Below are positions 8,945 through 18,172 of a DNA stretch of 64,000 bases, one piece after another. The position numbers were made by a program, and so were the translations under genes. Every line of letters begins with the position of its first letter. Position 1 is the first letter of the stretch. The notes below the pieces were generated by a model. That model made no database searches. It saw only the letters and a program-made list of their open reading frames with translations, and was not told where the DNA came from. This DNA comes from Natrinema sp. HArc-T2 (GTDB lineage: Archaea > Halobacteriota > Halobacteria > Halobacteriales > Natrialbaceae): assembly GCF_041821085.1 (NCBI RefSeq), contig NZ_JBGUAZ010000005.1:241031-305030 (forward strand), in the 5' to 3' direction.

Positions 8945-10297
8945 ATGGAAATCGAAATTGCAACGATTGGCGGCTACGAAGAAGTCGGACGGCAGATGAC
9001 TGCCGTCCGCGCCGGCGACGACGTCGTCATCTTCGATATGGGTCTGAACCTCTCGCAGGTGCTGATCCACGACAACGTCGAAACCGAGCGGATGCACAGT
9101 CTCGACCTGATCGACATGGGTGCAATCCCCGACGACCGGGTCATGAGCGACTTGGAGGGCGACGTGCAAGCGATCGTCCCCACCCACGGTCACTTGGACC
9201 ACATCGGTGCCATCTCCAAACTGGCACACCGATACGACGCGCCGATCGTCGCGACGCCGTTTACGATCGAACTCGTCAAACAGCAGATCGAGGGCGAACA
9301 GAAGTTCGGCGTCGAGAACGACCTGATCAAGATGGACGCCGGCGAGACGATGTCGATCGGCGACTCCGGCAAGGTCGACCTCGAGTTCGTCAACGTCACC
9401 CACTCGATCATCGACGCGATCAACCCTGTCCTCCACACGCCCGAAGGCGCGGTCGTCTACGGGCTGGACAAACGGATGGACCACACGCCCGTCATCGGCG
9501 ATCCGATCGACATGGAGCGGTTCCGTGAGATCGGTCGCGAGGGAGAGGGCGTCCTCTGTTACATCGAGGACTGTACCAACGCCGGTCGGAAGGGCCGGAC
9601 ACCCTCCGAGAACGTCGCCCGTGAGCACCTCCGCGACGTCCTCTACAGTCTCGAGGACTACGACGGCGGGATCGTCGCTACCACCTTCTCGAGTCACATC
9701 GCTCGCGTGAAATCGCTCGTCGAGTTCGCCGACGACATCGGTCGTCAGCCCGTCCTGCTCGGTCGCTCGATGGAGAAGTACTCGGGCACCGCCGAACGGC
9801 TCGACTTCGTCGACTTCCCCACGGACCTGGGGATGTTCGGCCACCGAAAGTCCGTCGACCGCACGTTCAAGCGGATCATGAACGAGGGCAAGGAGGACTA
9901 CCTGCCCGTCGTCACCGGCCACCAGGGCGAGCCCCGCGCGATGCTCACCCGGATGGCTCGCGGCGAGACGCCGTACGAACTGGACGAAGGCGACAAGGTC
10001 GTCTTCTCCGCTCGCGTCATCCCAGAGCCGACCAACGAGGGCCAGCGCTACCAGGCCGAGAAGCTACTGGGTATGCAGGGTGCCCGCATCTACGACGACA
10101 TCCACGTCTCCGGCCACATGAACCAGGAAGGCCACTACGAGATGCTCGATGCGCTCCAGCCCCAGCACGTCATCCCGGCCCACCAGGACTTAGAGCACCT
10201 CTCTCGGTACATCGACCTCGCCGAGAACCAGGGGTACCAACTCGGGCGCGACATCCACGCCACGCGCAACGGGAACCTCATCCAGCTCGTCGACTGA
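8945..10297 (+). CDS. rnj: Archaeal RNase J (beta-CASP ribonuclease)
   Basis: The 450-residue metallo-beta-lactamase/beta-CASP protein has the zinc motif HGHLDH near residue 81. The second His station is in [13 protein letters not shown], and the beta-CASP motifs follow, including [11 protein letters not shown] and the C-terminal [11 protein letters not shown] and IPAHQD. Archaeal RNase J is a 5'-3' exoribonuclease in RNA processing and decay. The start is set at [18 protein letters not shown], the family N-terminus. An ATG four codons earlier is possible. It is followed at once by idsA, a common archaeal pairing. Confidence 0.94.
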   Translation: MEIEIATIGGYEEVGRQMTAVRAGDDVVIFDMGLNLSQVLIHDNVETERMHSLDLIDMGAIPDDRVMSDLEGDVQAIVPTHGHLDHIGAISKLAHRYDAPIVATPFTIELVKQQIEGEQKFGVENDLIKMDAGETMSIGDSGKVDLEFVNVTHSIIDAINPVLHTPEGAVVYGLDKRMDHTPVIGDPIDMERFREIGREGEGVLCYIEDCTNAGRKGRTPSENVAREHLRDVLYSLEDYDGGIVATTFSSHIARVKSLVEFADDIGRQPVLLGRSMEKYSGTAERLDFVDFPTDLGMFGHRKSVDRTFKRIMNEGKEDYLPVVTGHQGEPRAMLTRMARGETPYELDEGDKVVFSARVIPEPTNEGQRYQAEKLLGMQGARIYDDIHVSGHMNQEGHYEMLDALQPQHVIPAHQDLEHLSRYIDLAENQGYQLGRDIHATRNGNLIQLVD

Positions 10298-10298
10298 T

Positions 10299-11351
10299 AT
10301 GACGAGTCCCGAGGCACGCGAAGAGGCGGTGCTCGAAGCGGTACGCAAGCGTCGTGAACTCGTCAACGACGCGATTCCCGAGGAGCTGCCGATCCAGCGA
10401 CCCGAGCGGCTCTACGAAGCTTCTCGATACCTGCTGGACGCGGGCGGCAAGCGGCTGCGCCCGACCGTCTTCCTGACGACGGCGGAGGCGCTGGCAGATG
10501 TCGACTCGCTCTCGACGGAGTATCGGTCGTTTCCCCCACTCGACGACAGCGGCCCGGTCGACGTGATGGCTGGCGCCGTCAGCGTCGAGGTCATCCAGTC
10601 GTTTACCCTGATCCACGACGACATCATGGACGACGACGACCTCCGACGTGGCGTCCCCGCCGTCCACAAAGAGTACGACCTCGAGACGGCCATTCTGGCC
10701 GGCGACACGCTCTACTCGAAAGCGTTCGAGATCATGCTCGAGACGGGCGCGGAGTCCGATCGCATCGTCGACGCACTCGACGTGCTCGCGACGACCTGTA
10801 CGGACATCTGTGAAGGCCAGTCGCTCGACGTTACCTTCGAGGAGCGAACGGACGTTACGCCCGACGAGTACCTCGAGATGGTCGAACAGAAGACCGCCGT
10901 CCTCTACGCAGCGTCGGCGTGTCTGCCGGCGATCTTGCTCGGCGCTGACGACGAGACGGTCGAGGAACTCTACGGCTACGGGCTCGACGTTGGCCGCGCG
11001 TTCCAGATTCAAGACGACGTGCTCGATCTGACGGTGCCAAGCGAGCAACTCGGCAAACAGCGGGGCAGCGACCTCGTCGAGAACAAGCAGACGCTGATCA
11101 CCGTCCACGCCCGCAAACAGGGCGTCGATGTCGATAACCTGGTCGACACCGACGATGTCGACGCGGTCACCGAAGCCGAGATCGACGACGCGGTCGCCGA
11201 ACTCGAGGCGGCGGGCTCGATCTCGTATGCGAACCAGACTGCCCGCGATCTGGTCGAGCGCGGCAAGAACAGACTCGAAGTCCTTCCGGACAACGAGGCG
11301 CGTGACCTCCTCCGCGAACTCGCGGATTACCTGATCGAACGCGGCTACTAA
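10299..11351 (+). CDS. idsA: Geranylgeranyl/farnesyl diphosphate synthase
   Basis: The 350-residue trans-prenyltransferase condenses IPP with allylic diphosphates to build the C20 chains of archaeal lipids. The first Asp-rich motif is LIHDDIMDDDDLRRG (about residues 105-119) and the second is FQIQDDVLD (about 237). GGKRLRP near residue 49 binds IPP. It starts two bases after the RNase J stop, so co-transcription is likely, and mvk and ipk of the same pathway lie about 5 kb upstream. Confidence 0.95.
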   Translation: MTSPEAREEAVLEAVRKRRELVNDAIPEELPIQRPERLYEASRYLLDAGGKRLRPTVFLTTAEALADVDSLSTEYRSFPPLDDSGPVDVMAGAVSVEVIQSFTLIHDDIMDDDDLRRGVPAVHKEYDLETAILAGDTLYSKAFEIMLETGAESDRIVDALDVLATTCTDICEGQSLDVTFEERTDVTPDEYLEMVEQKTAVLYAASACLPAILLGADDETVEELYGYGLDVGRAFQIQDDVLDLTVPSEQLGKQRGSDLVENKQTLITVHARKQGVDVDNLVDTDDVDAVTEAEIDDAVAELEAAGSISYANQTARDLVERGKNRLEVLPDNEARDLLRELADYLIERGY

Positions 11352-11425
11352 CACCAGTCGCCGCACAGATCGAGCGACACCGCGAATCGCGAGGGTTTTT
11401 GACCGGGCGCGGATAGCACACGATA

Positions 11426-13144
11426 ATGAACGACGAGTTACGCGAGCGCGTCGAGCGCGAGGTCGAAAAACACGCGCTATTGAATGCCGTCAAACACGAG
11501 AGCGACGCCGACGTCGGCGCGATTATGGGGCCACTGATGGGCGACAACCCCGAATTCCGCGAGCACGGCGACGAGATTCCGGGGATCGCCGGCGGCGTCG
11601 TCGGACGGGTCAACGACCTCGATTACGAGGCCAAACGCGCTCGCCTCGAGGAACTCGCACCCGAGGAACTCGCCGAGATCGAAGCCGAGGAGGAGGAAGA
11701 CGAATACGATCTGCCGGACCTGCCCAACGCCGAGGAGTACGACGAGATCCGGATGCGGTGTGCGCCAAACCCCAACGGCCCGTGGCACGTCGGCCACGCC
11801 CGGATGCCCGCCGTCATCGGCACCTACCGCGACCGCTACGACGGCTGGTTCTGTGTGCGCTTCGACGACACCGACCCCGAGACCAAGCGCCCGGATCTCG
11901 CGGCCTACGACGACATCCTCGAGGATCTCGACTATCTCGGCTTCGAGCCCGACGAGACGTACAAAGCGAGCGACCGCCTCGAGACCTACTACGACCACGC
12001 CCGCGAGCTGATCGAACTGGGCGGAGCCTACACCTGCTCGTGTTCGGGCGAGGACTTCTCGGAACTGAAGAACTCGGGCGAGGCGTGTCCCCACCGCGAG
12101 AAGGACACTGAGATGGTACTCGAGGAATTCGAGGCCATGATCGACGGCGAGTACGAAAGCGGCGAGATGGTGCTGCGGGTCAAGACCGACATCGAACACA
12201 AGAACCCCGCGCTACGCGACTGGGTGGCCTTCCGGATGATCGATACGCCTCATCCCCGCGAGGAAGCCAGCGAATACCGATGCTGGCCGATGCTGGACTT
12301 TCAGTCGGGCGTCGACGACCACCTCATCGGGATCACGCACATCATCCGCGGAATCGACCTGCAGGACTCCGCGAAACGCCAGCAGTTCGTCTACGACTAC
12401 TTCGACTGGGAGTATCCCGAAGTCATCCACTGGGGCCACGTCCAACTCGACGACTACGACGTCAAGGTGAGTACGTCGACCATTTCGGAACTGATCGAGC
12501 AGGGCGAACTCGACGGCTGGGACGACCCGCGTGCGCCGACGCTCAAGAGCCTGCGCCGACGCGGCATCCGCGGCGAGGCCATCGTCGAGGCGATGACCGG
12601 GCTGGGAACCTCGACTACAGACGTCGACCTCGCGATGAGTTCGATCTACGCGAACAACCGCGACCTGATCGACGACGAGACCGACCGCCGCTTTTTGGTC
12701 CGTGACGGCGTCCAGCTCCCTCTCGGCGGCAGCCCGCCCGAGGAAGCGAACCCGCCGCTGCACCCCAACCACGAGGAGCGTGGCGTTCGGGAGATTCCGG
12801 TCAGTGATGCCGTCTTGCTCGAGGAGGGCGACCTCCCCGACCGCGAGGAGCGGATCTGGCTCAAGGGCCTGGGCTGTTTCCAGTACACCCGTGACACCCT
12901 CCAGTATACCGGCGACGACATCGACGTCGTCCGCGAGGGAGACGTCGACGTCGTTCACTGGGTCCCCGCCGAGGAGAGCGTGCCTGTCCGGATGCGAACC
13001 ATGGACGGCGACGTCTCCGGCCACGCCGAGCCGGGTGTCGCCGACCTCGAGCCCGACGAGGTCGTGCAGTTCGAGCGCGTCGGCTTCGCGCGGATCGACC
13101 GCCACGAGGACGAGGAGACGGTCGCGTACTACACCCACCCCTGA
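11426..13144 (+). CDS. gltX: Glutamyl-tRNA synthetase (archaeal type)
   Basis: The 572-residue class I synthetase has a HIGH-type motif PNPNGPWHVGHAR near residue 121 and the archaeal KMSKS variant VKVSTST near residue 347. The archaeal-type beta-barrel C-terminal half ends DRHEDEETVAYYTHP. A helical N-terminal domain of about 100 residues precedes the catalytic core. In archaea this enzyme normally also charges tRNA-Gln with Glu for GatDE amidation (family knowledge). A TATA-like GGTTTTTGAC lies about 30 bases upstream. Confidence 0.95.
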   Translation: MNDELRERVEREVEKHALLNAVKHESDADVGAIMGPLMGDNPEFREHGDEIPGIAGGVVGRVNDLDYEAKRARLEELAPEELAEIEAEEEEDEYDLPDLPNAEEYDEIRMRCAPNPNGPWHVGHARMPAVIGTYRDRYDGWFCVRFDDTDPETKRPDLAAYDDILEDLDYLGFEPDETYKASDRLETYYDHARELIELGGAYTCSCSGEDFSELKNSGEACPHREKDTEMVLEEFEAMIDGEYESGEMVLRVKTDIEHKNPALRDWVAFRMIDTPHPREEASEYRCWPMLDFQSGVDDHLIGITHIIRGIDLQDSAKRQQFVYDYFDWEYPEVIHWGHVQLDDYDVKVSTSTISELIEQGELDGWDDPRAPTLKSLRRRGIRGEAIVEAMTGLGTSTTDVDLAMSSIYANNRDLIDDETDRRFLVRDGVQLPLGGSPPEEANPPLHPNHEERGVREIPVSDAVLLEEGDLPDREERIWLKGLGCFQYTRDTLQYTGDDIDVVREGDVDVVHWVPAEESVPVRMRTMDGDVSGHAEPGVADLEPDEVVQFERVGFARIDRHEDEETVAYYTHP

Positions 13145-13148
13145 ACCC

Positions 13149-13319
13149 CTACTCGAGCAAGTCGTCCGCCCGGTCCGGATCGGGATCGGCTACGACGCCG
13201 TCCTGTCGACCCAGCACGCGAGCGTGAGCGGCACAGACGAGTCGGTTCTCGTCCCAGGGGATGTGTAACTCGACTGTGGCGGGGCGCTCGCAGTCAGACT
13301 CGGAACACTCCGTGTCCAT
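13149..13319 (-). CDS. Small conserved-looking Cys/His protein, 56 aa
   Basis: The complement reads a clean 56-residue frame from ATG at 13319, MDTECSESDCERPATVELHI, to a TAG at 13149. It has two N-terminal Cys (C5, C10) and a later Cys-Ala-Ala-His group (residues 29-32), a plausible zinc site. Its composition is strongly acidic, and it ends DPDPDRADDLLE. It sits tail-to-tail with gltX, with a gap of 4 bases. Many haloarchaeal genomes carry such one-domain zinc micro-proteins. Function unknown. Codon choice (G/C third positions) supports real coding. Confidence 0.65.
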   Translation of the reverse strand: MDTECSESDCERPATVELHIPWDENRLVCAAHARVLGRQDGVVADPDPDRADDLLE

Positions 13320-13366
13320 TCGTCCGTGGGAACGTTACCCACGAATTCAGTCTTTTCTCTTGTCGG

Positions 13367-13852
13367 TCAGAGAACGAACACGGCCACGACGAACCCAAAG
13401 AGGATTGACGCTGTCAGTAGGACCTGGACTGCCGTCGAGGCGAGCACGCCGATCGTCGTGTAGACCGCCGAGCGGGTGCTCCCCTCGAGTTCGCCCTCAC
13501 GAACAAACTCGAGGGCAAAGACGGTCCCGAAGAGGCCAACGAGCAGGCCGAGCGGGCCGGTGACGACCATGAGGACGATGCCGACGACGGCGGCGGCCGC
13601 GGTCGTGAGCCACGACGCGCCGCCTGCTCGGGCGGCGATCGAGCCGCCGAAGAACTCGATGAGTGCCGTGATGAGGGCGAGAACGGCGAGGACGACGAAC
13701 GTGAGGACGCTCACCTCGGCAAATCCGGCACCCCACAAGTAGACGCCGAGACCAGCCAGCGAGAGGAGCCCGCTCGGAACCATCGGCACGGCTGCGCCGA
13801 CGATGGCACCGACGAGCAACGCGATCGCGACGAGCGTCACCGCATCGACCAT
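13367..13852 (-). CDS. DUF456 family membrane protein
   Basis: The 161-residue protein consists of about four to five hydrophobic segments with glycine-rich turns (VGAAVPMVPSGLLSLAG, FFGGSIAARAGGASWL, GPLGLLVGLFGTVFALEFV). This is the pattern of DUF456, a small membrane family of unknown role related to glycine-zipper proteins. It is a single gene whose start ATG at 13852 gives a hydrophobic segment almost immediately. Neighbours give no functional hint. Confidence 0.8.
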   Translation of the reverse strand: MVDAVTLVAIALLVGAIVGAAVPMVPSGLLSLAGLGVYLWGAGFAEVSVLTFVVLAVLALITALIEFFGGSIAARAGGASWLTTAAAAVVGIVLMVVTGPLGLLVGLFGTVFALEFVREGELEGSTRSAVYTTIGVLASTAVQVLLTASILFGFVVAVFVL

Positions 13853-13920
13853 ACGTCACTCGAGGGACCCGAGCGTCAAAGCCGTACTGCCGGCTGTCTC
13901 GAGCCGCCTGCGTGTGATCG

Positions 13921-13939
13921 GTATGCAAACCGTGCATAC
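13921..13939. repeat. Small perfect hairpin GTATGCA/TGCATAC
   Basis: A 7-bp perfect inverted repeat with a 5-base spacer lies between the divergently placed DUF456 start and the dispersed repeat. It could be an operator or simply a hairpin. No regulator is adjacent. Confidence 0.4.
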
Positions 13940-13943
13940 GGAC

Positions 13944-14023
13944 TCCTGTCAGTCAGTGCCGGTGCACCCGCGACCGTTCTGCGGGCTCACCGGGACATCG
14001 GTACAGCAGACCGTACCAGTCGT
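13944..14023 (-). repeat. Dispersed intergenic hairpin repeat, copy A
   Basis: About 80 bases just past the tmcA stop codon align with 25795-25873 at roughly 70% identity. Shared blocks include CAGTGCC, GCACCCGC and ACAGCAG. The sequence folds into a long stem (13956-13971 against 13981-13996) followed by a small second hairpin (GGTAC/GTACC). Read on the minus strand it is the 3' region of the tmcA transcript. It may act as a terminator, stabiliser or sRNA, or be a non-autonomous repeat. Confidence 0.65.
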
Positions 14024-14040
14024 TACTGGACGCATCGAGC

Positions 14041-16293
14041 TCAGCGCTCGGCAAATCGCTCTCGAACCTCGAGTGCCGCGTCTTCCCCATACTGATCGAC
14101 CAACGGACAGACGGCGTCGCCGAGCGCTCGCATACACTGTCCCGTCGAGTGATACCCGAGGCGGTCGGCAACGGCCTCCCAGTCCCGACTCTGGAGGGCG
14201 CGAAGGACCAGCAGCCGTTCCTCGCGACCGGTCAGGTCGACGGCATCGGGGTCGTCGACGAAGTACCGGACGACGAGGTCACGAAACGGCCCTGGATCGA
14301 CGTCGAACAGTCCCGGCCCGTAGGCCGCCCCGGCGACGACGCGCCACTCGTGGTCGGTCACCGAAAGCGGCGGCCCGGCACCCTCAGCGACGCTGCGCAA
14401 CACTGCGCGGGCGACGTCCGGCTCGAGGTCGTCGAGTGCGTCCGAACACAGCGCGGCGAACCGGCGGGCGAACCAGTCGGCGTGGCGGTCGTGGAGTTCC
14501 CGGCCCTCGTCGCTCGTCGGCGCGAGCATGAGCGCCGAATACTCGCCGCTGGCGTCGTTGCGCGTCGTCGAGATGTGGATTGCACGGTAGCCGTTCTCGC
14601 GCCAGAACGCCAGCAGGCCGGGCGTCGCGCCGAAGCCGGTGCCGAGCCAGTCGACCGACGGAGCGTACTCCTCGCGGACGCGCTCGAGCAGGCGCGAGCC
14701 AAGTCCCCGCGAGCGGGCGGCATGGTGGGTCGCAATGCGGACGACGCGCAAGCCAGCCGGCTCGGCTGCCGCTTCGTCCCGCAACTGGCTGGTCAGCACG
14801 TCCGGCAACATGTTGCCGCGAACCCGGCCACCTTCGTACATCATGGAACGGGTTTCCGGCGAGAGGTCCCCTTCGCGAGCGAGCAACGCCACGCTGACGA
14901 CGTGACCGTCGTGGACGAGCGCGCGGGCCTCGAGATTGGGCGCGTCGAGCAACCGCGCGAGATCGGCGGGTTCGGTCCGGTAGTGGGCGAGCACGAGCAG
15001 ACCGAAGGCTTCCCGGAGCAGGCGCTCGTCGGCCAGCAGCTCGTCGGGCTCGAGTCGCCGGTAGTCGACCGTCTCGGGTGTGGCGTCGGCCACGAGCGAG
15101 TCGACCGGTGGCCGGGCGTCGAGCAGCAGGGCGCGAAAAGCCCACACTTCGACGGGATCGCCCGCCGCATACCGAATCGGCTCGACGAGCTGACAGTCGG
15201 TCACGTCGTGATCGCTTTCGGCGAGTCGATCCCGAAAGCGGACCGAGAAGCCCCGTCCTGCACCCTCGTAGCCGTGGATCGTCGTCGCGAAGGCGACGCG
15301 GTCGGCAGCCAGCAGCGACTCGAGGGTGGCGACCGGCAGTGCGGCGGCCTCGTCGACGACAACAATATCGGCCGCCTCGAGGGCGTGGACAGCCGCGGCT
15401 GGTTCGCGAAAGCGGACGGAGCCGCCGGCGGTCGTCTCGATCCGGCGGGGCTCGACGGTCGCGTCGGTCCCGAGTGCCTCGACGAGTTCATTGGCACGCT
15501 CGAACAGCTCCGCCGCGTTCCGTGCGGCAGGGGCGGTCACGAGTACGTCCTCGCCAGCGGCGGCGTATGCGCCCGCGGCCAGCCCCGCCGCGCTCGATTT
15601 GCCCCGGCCCCGGTCGGCCTCGAGGACGACGGCCTGCTCGCACTCGGCGAGTGACTCGAAGGCGGCGACGGCGGCGACCTGGTCTGCCGTCAGGCAGGCC
15701 TCGTAGGTCGCAGCCGGAAACCGGTGGTCGGCTGGCGGCGTCGGTGGCTCCATCGGCATCCGTGGGGCCGGGTCGATCAACCCGTCAGCGTCGACGCTGT
15801 CGTTCTCGAGGTCGACGATCGCGATCCCGCGGTGGGTTTGCAGTGTCTCGACGAGTCGGCGTTTGAACCGACCGGTAACGTCGTCGACGACGAACGGCGG
15901 GACGGCAAGCGAGGTGGCGAACTCGTCGCGGCGGTCCGGCCAGGACGCAAGCGGTGGGGTGAGCAAAACGAGGAGACCGCCACCGTCGACCGCGCCGACG
16001 ACTTTGCCGAGCGCGTTTGGCCGGAGTTCGTCGTGGGCGTCAACAGCGATGACGTCCCGCGTCGTCCCGAGGAGGTCGCTCGCGTTGGCCTGTCGGAGTT
16101 GTTCACAGCGGAGGCGGTCGTCGGGACCGACAAGGGTCGTCTCGGTGATCGGGACAGAGAGCGCATCGAGAATCGACTCGAGGGCATCGTATCCCCGCTT
16201 TCGAGCGCCGGCGAGCACGAGCAGTCGGCGCTCGTTGGTTCGGGTGGCTTCCTCGTGAAGCAACTCGGCAAGGCCGACGGCGTCGACGTCCAT
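14041..16293 (-). CDS. tmcA: tRNA(Met) cytidine acetyltransferase TmcA
   Basis: The 750-residue enzyme joins a DEAD-like ATPase and a GNAT acetyltransferase and makes N4-acetylcytidine. The P-loop LEADRGRGKSSAAGLAAGA lies near residue 225, the Walker B VVDEAAALP near residue 300, and the acetyl-CoA site RIATHHAARSRGLGSRLL near residue 510, followed by a C-terminal tRNA-binding tail. Eukaryotic relative: NAT10/Kre33. The start at 16293 (MDVDAVGLAELLHEEA) was chosen because the frame upstream is non-family. Archaeal members can also acetylate rRNA (family knowledge). It is a single gene, with a dispersed hairpin repeat right behind its stop. Confidence 0.93.
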   Translation of the reverse strand: MDVDAVGLAELLHEEATRTNERRLLVLAGARKRGYDALESILDALSVPITETTLVGPDDRLRCEQLRQANASDLLGTTRDVIAVDAHDELRPNALGKVVGAVDGGGLLVLLTPPLASWPDRRDEFATSLAVPPFVVDDVTGRFKRRLVETLQTHRGIAIVDLENDSVDADGLIDPAPRMPMEPPTPPADHRFPAATYEACLTADQVAAVAAFESLAECEQAVVLEADRGRGKSSAAGLAAGAYAAAGEDVLVTAPAARNAAELFERANELVEALGTDATVEPRRIETTAGGSVRFREPAAAVHALEAADIVVVDEAAALPVATLESLLAADRVAFATTIHGYEGAGRGFSVRFRDRLAESDHDVTDCQLVEPIRYAAGDPVEVWAFRALLLDARPPVDSLVADATPETVDYRRLEPDELLADERLLREAFGLLVLAHYRTEPADLARLLDAPNLEARALVHDGHVVSVALLAREGDLSPETRSMMYEGGRVRGNMLPDVLTSQLRDEAAAEPAGLRVVRIATHHAARSRGLGSRLLERVREEYAPSVDWLGTGFGATPGLLAFWRENGYRAIHISTTRNDASGEYSALMLAPTSDEGRELHDRHADWFARRFAALCSDALDDLEPDVARAVLRSVAEGAGPPLSVTDHEWRVVAGAAYGPGLFDVDPGPFRDLVVRYFVDDPDAVDLTGREERLLVLRALQSRDWEAVADRLGYHSTGQCMRALGDAVCPLVDQYGEDAALEVRERFAER

Positions 16294-16482
16294 GTGTGTG
16301 GTGGCGTTGGCGTCTCGAGCGTAATATATTGCTGGACAACTGCAGTATCGCCACGGAACGTGACGGTTAACACCGGCTACCGGACGTGTTCCAACACGAG
16401 CAAGCAGGGAAGGCCCTAACCGGGCCAAGGGACTACTCGGCCTGTGCGGTGCCATCTCACGGCCTCGTTCGTTTGAACACGC

Positions 16483-16638
16483 TTTTAAGGAGGGCAGCGC
16501 TACTCAGGTGTACACCCTACGCGGGGTTGATGATGCTCCTAGCCCTACAGGACTTCCGCCGGAGTCGTTCCGGCACGGGTGCCCAGCGCCCGGACGGCAG
16601 GGGAGCGCGAGCCCACGTGTAGGAGAGGTGAACAACCA
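16483..16638 (+). promoter_or_regulatory. Long structured leader of rpl7ae with K-turn-like loop
   Basis: A TATA box TTTTAA at 16483-16488 predicts a start near 16510, leaving a leader of about 130 bases. CCTACGCGGGG (16516-16526) pairs with CCCACGTGTAGG (16612-16623) over 11 bp with one bulge. Just inside, TGATGA (16528-16533) faces GCGCGAG, followed by a second stem GCTCC/GGAGC. TGATGA opposite GA is the core of a kink-turn, the motif L7Ae binds. The closing stem ends at the ribosome site GGAGAGGTG (16622-16630). This suggests autoregulation by L7Ae, a mechanism known in some archaea. Confidence 0.55.
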
Positions 16639-17001
16639 ATGTCAGTCTACGTAACCACCGATATCCCAGCCGACCTCGCAGACGACGCCCTCGAGGCGCT
16701 CGAGGTCGCACGAGACACCGGACGCGTAAAGAAAGGAACCAACGAAACGACGAAGGCCATCGAGCGCGGTAACGCCGACCTCGTCTACGTCGCCGAAGAC
16801 GTCTCCCCCGAGGAGATCGTCATGCACCTGCCGGAGCTCGCCGACGAGAAGGGCATCCCAGTCGTCTTCATCGAGACGCAGGACGACGTCGGTCACGCTG
16901 CCGGCCTCGAGGTCGGCTCGGCCGCTGCGGCGATCGTCGACGCTGGCGAGGCCGAGGGCGACGTCGAGGACATCGCCGGCAAGGTCGAGGACCTCGACTG
17001 A
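16639..17001 (+). CDS. rpl7ae: 50S ribosomal protein L7Ae (eL8), kink-turn binding
   Basis: This 120-residue protein is a ribosomal component and also the shared K-turn binder of archaeal C/D and H/ACA guide RNPs and RNase P. The family core is [21 protein letters not shown], followed by [28 protein letters not shown] and the hydrophobic C-terminal helix [14 protein letters not shown]. The ATG at 16639 follows a strong ribosome site by 8 bases. It heads the rpl7ae-rps28e-rpl24e-ndk operon. Its guide-RNP partners fibrillarin and Nop5 are encoded at 27368-28856. Confidence 0.97.
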   Translation: MSVYVTTDIPADLADDALEALEVARDTGRVKKGTNETTKAIERGNADLVYVAEDVSPEEIVMHLPELADEKGIPVVFIETQDDVGHAAGLEVGSAAAAIVDAGEAEGDVEDIAGKVEDLD

Positions 17002-17012
17002 GGTGACCAGAG

Positions 17013-17237
17013 ATGAGTGCTGAAGAGGAAGAAAGCGGCTCTACGCCCGCCGAGGTCATCGAGATCGTCGGCAAGACCGGCATGCACGGTGAAGCCATGC
17101 AGGTCAAATGCCGGATCAAGGAGGGCGAGAACCAGGGACGCATCATCACCCGTAACTGCCTCGGGCCGGTCCGCGAAGGGGACGTACTCCAGCTTCGCGA
17201 GACTGCCCGCGAGGCCGACTCCATCGGAGGACAATAA
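17013..17237 (+). CDS. rps28e: 30S ribosomal protein S28e
   Basis: The 74-residue protein has the S28e signature [21 protein letters not shown] and ends [23 protein letters not shown]. It follows rpl7ae by 11 bases, with a GAGGTGA ribosome site in the gap. Its stop shares a base with the rpl24e start. It is a small beta-barrel protein of the archaeal/eukaryotic small subunit near the mRNA exit. Confidence 0.96.
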   Translation: MSAEEEESGSTPAEVIEIVGKTGMHGEAMQVKCRIKEGENQGRIITRNCLGPVREGDVLQLRETAREADSIGGQ

Positions 17238-17536
17238 TGGTCGAGAAACGAACCTGCGACTACACGGGCGAAGAGATCGAACCCGGCACGGGCATCATGT
17301 ACGTCAAAACCGACGGCACCGTGCTCCACTTCGTCGACTCCAAAGCGGAGAAAAACTACAAGCTCGGGCGCGAGCCCCGAGATCTGGAGTGGACTGAGGA
17401 AGGTCGTCGCGCCAAAGGTCCAGTCCAGGACGAGACGCCTGCCGCCGAGGCCGACGAAAGCGAAGCCGAAGACGAAGACGAAGCTGACGCGTCCGCCGAG
17501 GACGAAAGCGAGGAAGTCGAGGCTGAAGAAGCATGA
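17237..17536 (+). CDS. rpl24e: 50S ribosomal protein L24e with acidic C-terminal tail
   Basis: Residues 1-60 match L24e: CDYTGEEIEPGTGIMYVKTDG, then FVDSKAEKNYKLGREPRDLEWT. The N-terminal Cys belongs to the family's zinc site, and the remaining ligands look partly replaced. The protein then continues for about 35 residues of nearly pure Glu, Asp, Ala and Ser (ADESEAEDEDEADASAEDE), so at 99 residues it is longer than the roughly 60-65 usual for archaeal L24e. The tail overlaps ndk by four bases and reads in frame, so it is a genuine extension and not a frameshift. Confidence 0.94.
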   Translation: MVEKRTCDYTGEEIEPGTGIMYVKTDGTVLHFVDSKAEKNYKLGREPRDLEWTEEGRRAKGPVQDETPAAEADESEAEDEDEADASAEDESEEVEAEEA

Positions 17537-17997
17537 GCGATCACGAACGCACCTTCGTGATGGTCAAGCCCGACGCCTTCGCGCGTGGCCTCGTGGGCGA
17601 GGTCGTCTCCCGACTCGAGGACCGCGGGCTCAAGCTCGTCGGCATCAAAGTCGAGAACATGCCCCGCGAACGGGCAGAGGAACACTACAGCGAACACGAG
17701 GACAAGCCGTTCTACGACGACCTCGTGGACTTCATCACCTCGGGTCCGGTCGTGCCGATGGTCTGGGAGGGCCAGGACGCAACCCGGCAGGTCCGCCAGA
17801 TGATCGGCGAGACCGACCCGCTCGAGGCCGCACCCGGAACGATCCGGGGCGACTACGCGCTCGATCTCGGTCGGAACGTCGTCCACGCCGCCGACCACGA
17901 GGACGAGGGCGCAAACGAACGCGAGATCGCGATCCACTTCGACGAGGACGAGCTGATCGACTACGATCAGCACGACGCCGAGTGGCTCTACGAGTAA
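17533..17997 (+). CDS. ndk: Nucleoside diphosphate kinase
   Basis: The 154-residue enzyme equilibrates NTP pools through a phospho-His intermediate. ERTFVMVKPDAFARGLVGE is the N-terminal family signature. The usual catalytic segment NxxHGSD is replaced by RNVVHAADHEDEG, which keeps the active-site His at about residue 117, as in other haloarchaeal Ndk. It is the last gene of the rpl7ae operon, overlapping rpl24e as ATGA. Confidence 0.95.
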   Translation: MSDHERTFVMVKPDAFARGLVGEVVSRLEDRGLKLVGIKVENMPRERAEEHYSEHEDKPFYDDLVDFITSGPVVPMVWEGQDATRQVRQMIGETDPLEAAPGTIRGDYALDLGRNVVHAADHEDEGANEREIAIHFDEDELIDYDQHDAEWLYE

Positions 17998-18018
17998 TCG
18001 ATCTCGAGTCGACAGCTG

Positions 18019-18030
18019 TTTTCGTTTTTT
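18019..18030 (+). terminator. T-rich terminator after ndk
   Basis: TTTTCGTTTTTT follows the ndk stop by about 20 bases. Archaeal RNA polymerase terminates at such T-runs, and this one sits at the end of the ribosomal operon with no further gene on the strand for 250 bases. Confidence 0.5.
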
Positions 18031-18172
18031 GACGGGCGGACACACCTAGAGTGGCGACTAGGCGGCAATCAGAAAGGGCGTCACTCAGCACACAGTGGCA
18101 CTCGACCGGCAGAGTGTGTCCGTATCGATGCAACACCTACCGGACCCTTCACAGGGTTATACAACTCGAAAA

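Noticed and set aside
10278..11366. Minus-strand open frame of 362 codons opposite idsA
   Set aside because: The idsA strand shows both Asp-rich catalytic motifs. The mirror frame is low-complexity Arg/Val/Asp-rich sequence.
18061..18150. Another copy of the dispersed hairpin repeat near 18090
   Set aside because: A small CACTC/GAGTG stem is present, but the shared CAGTGCC and ACAGCAG blocks are missing.
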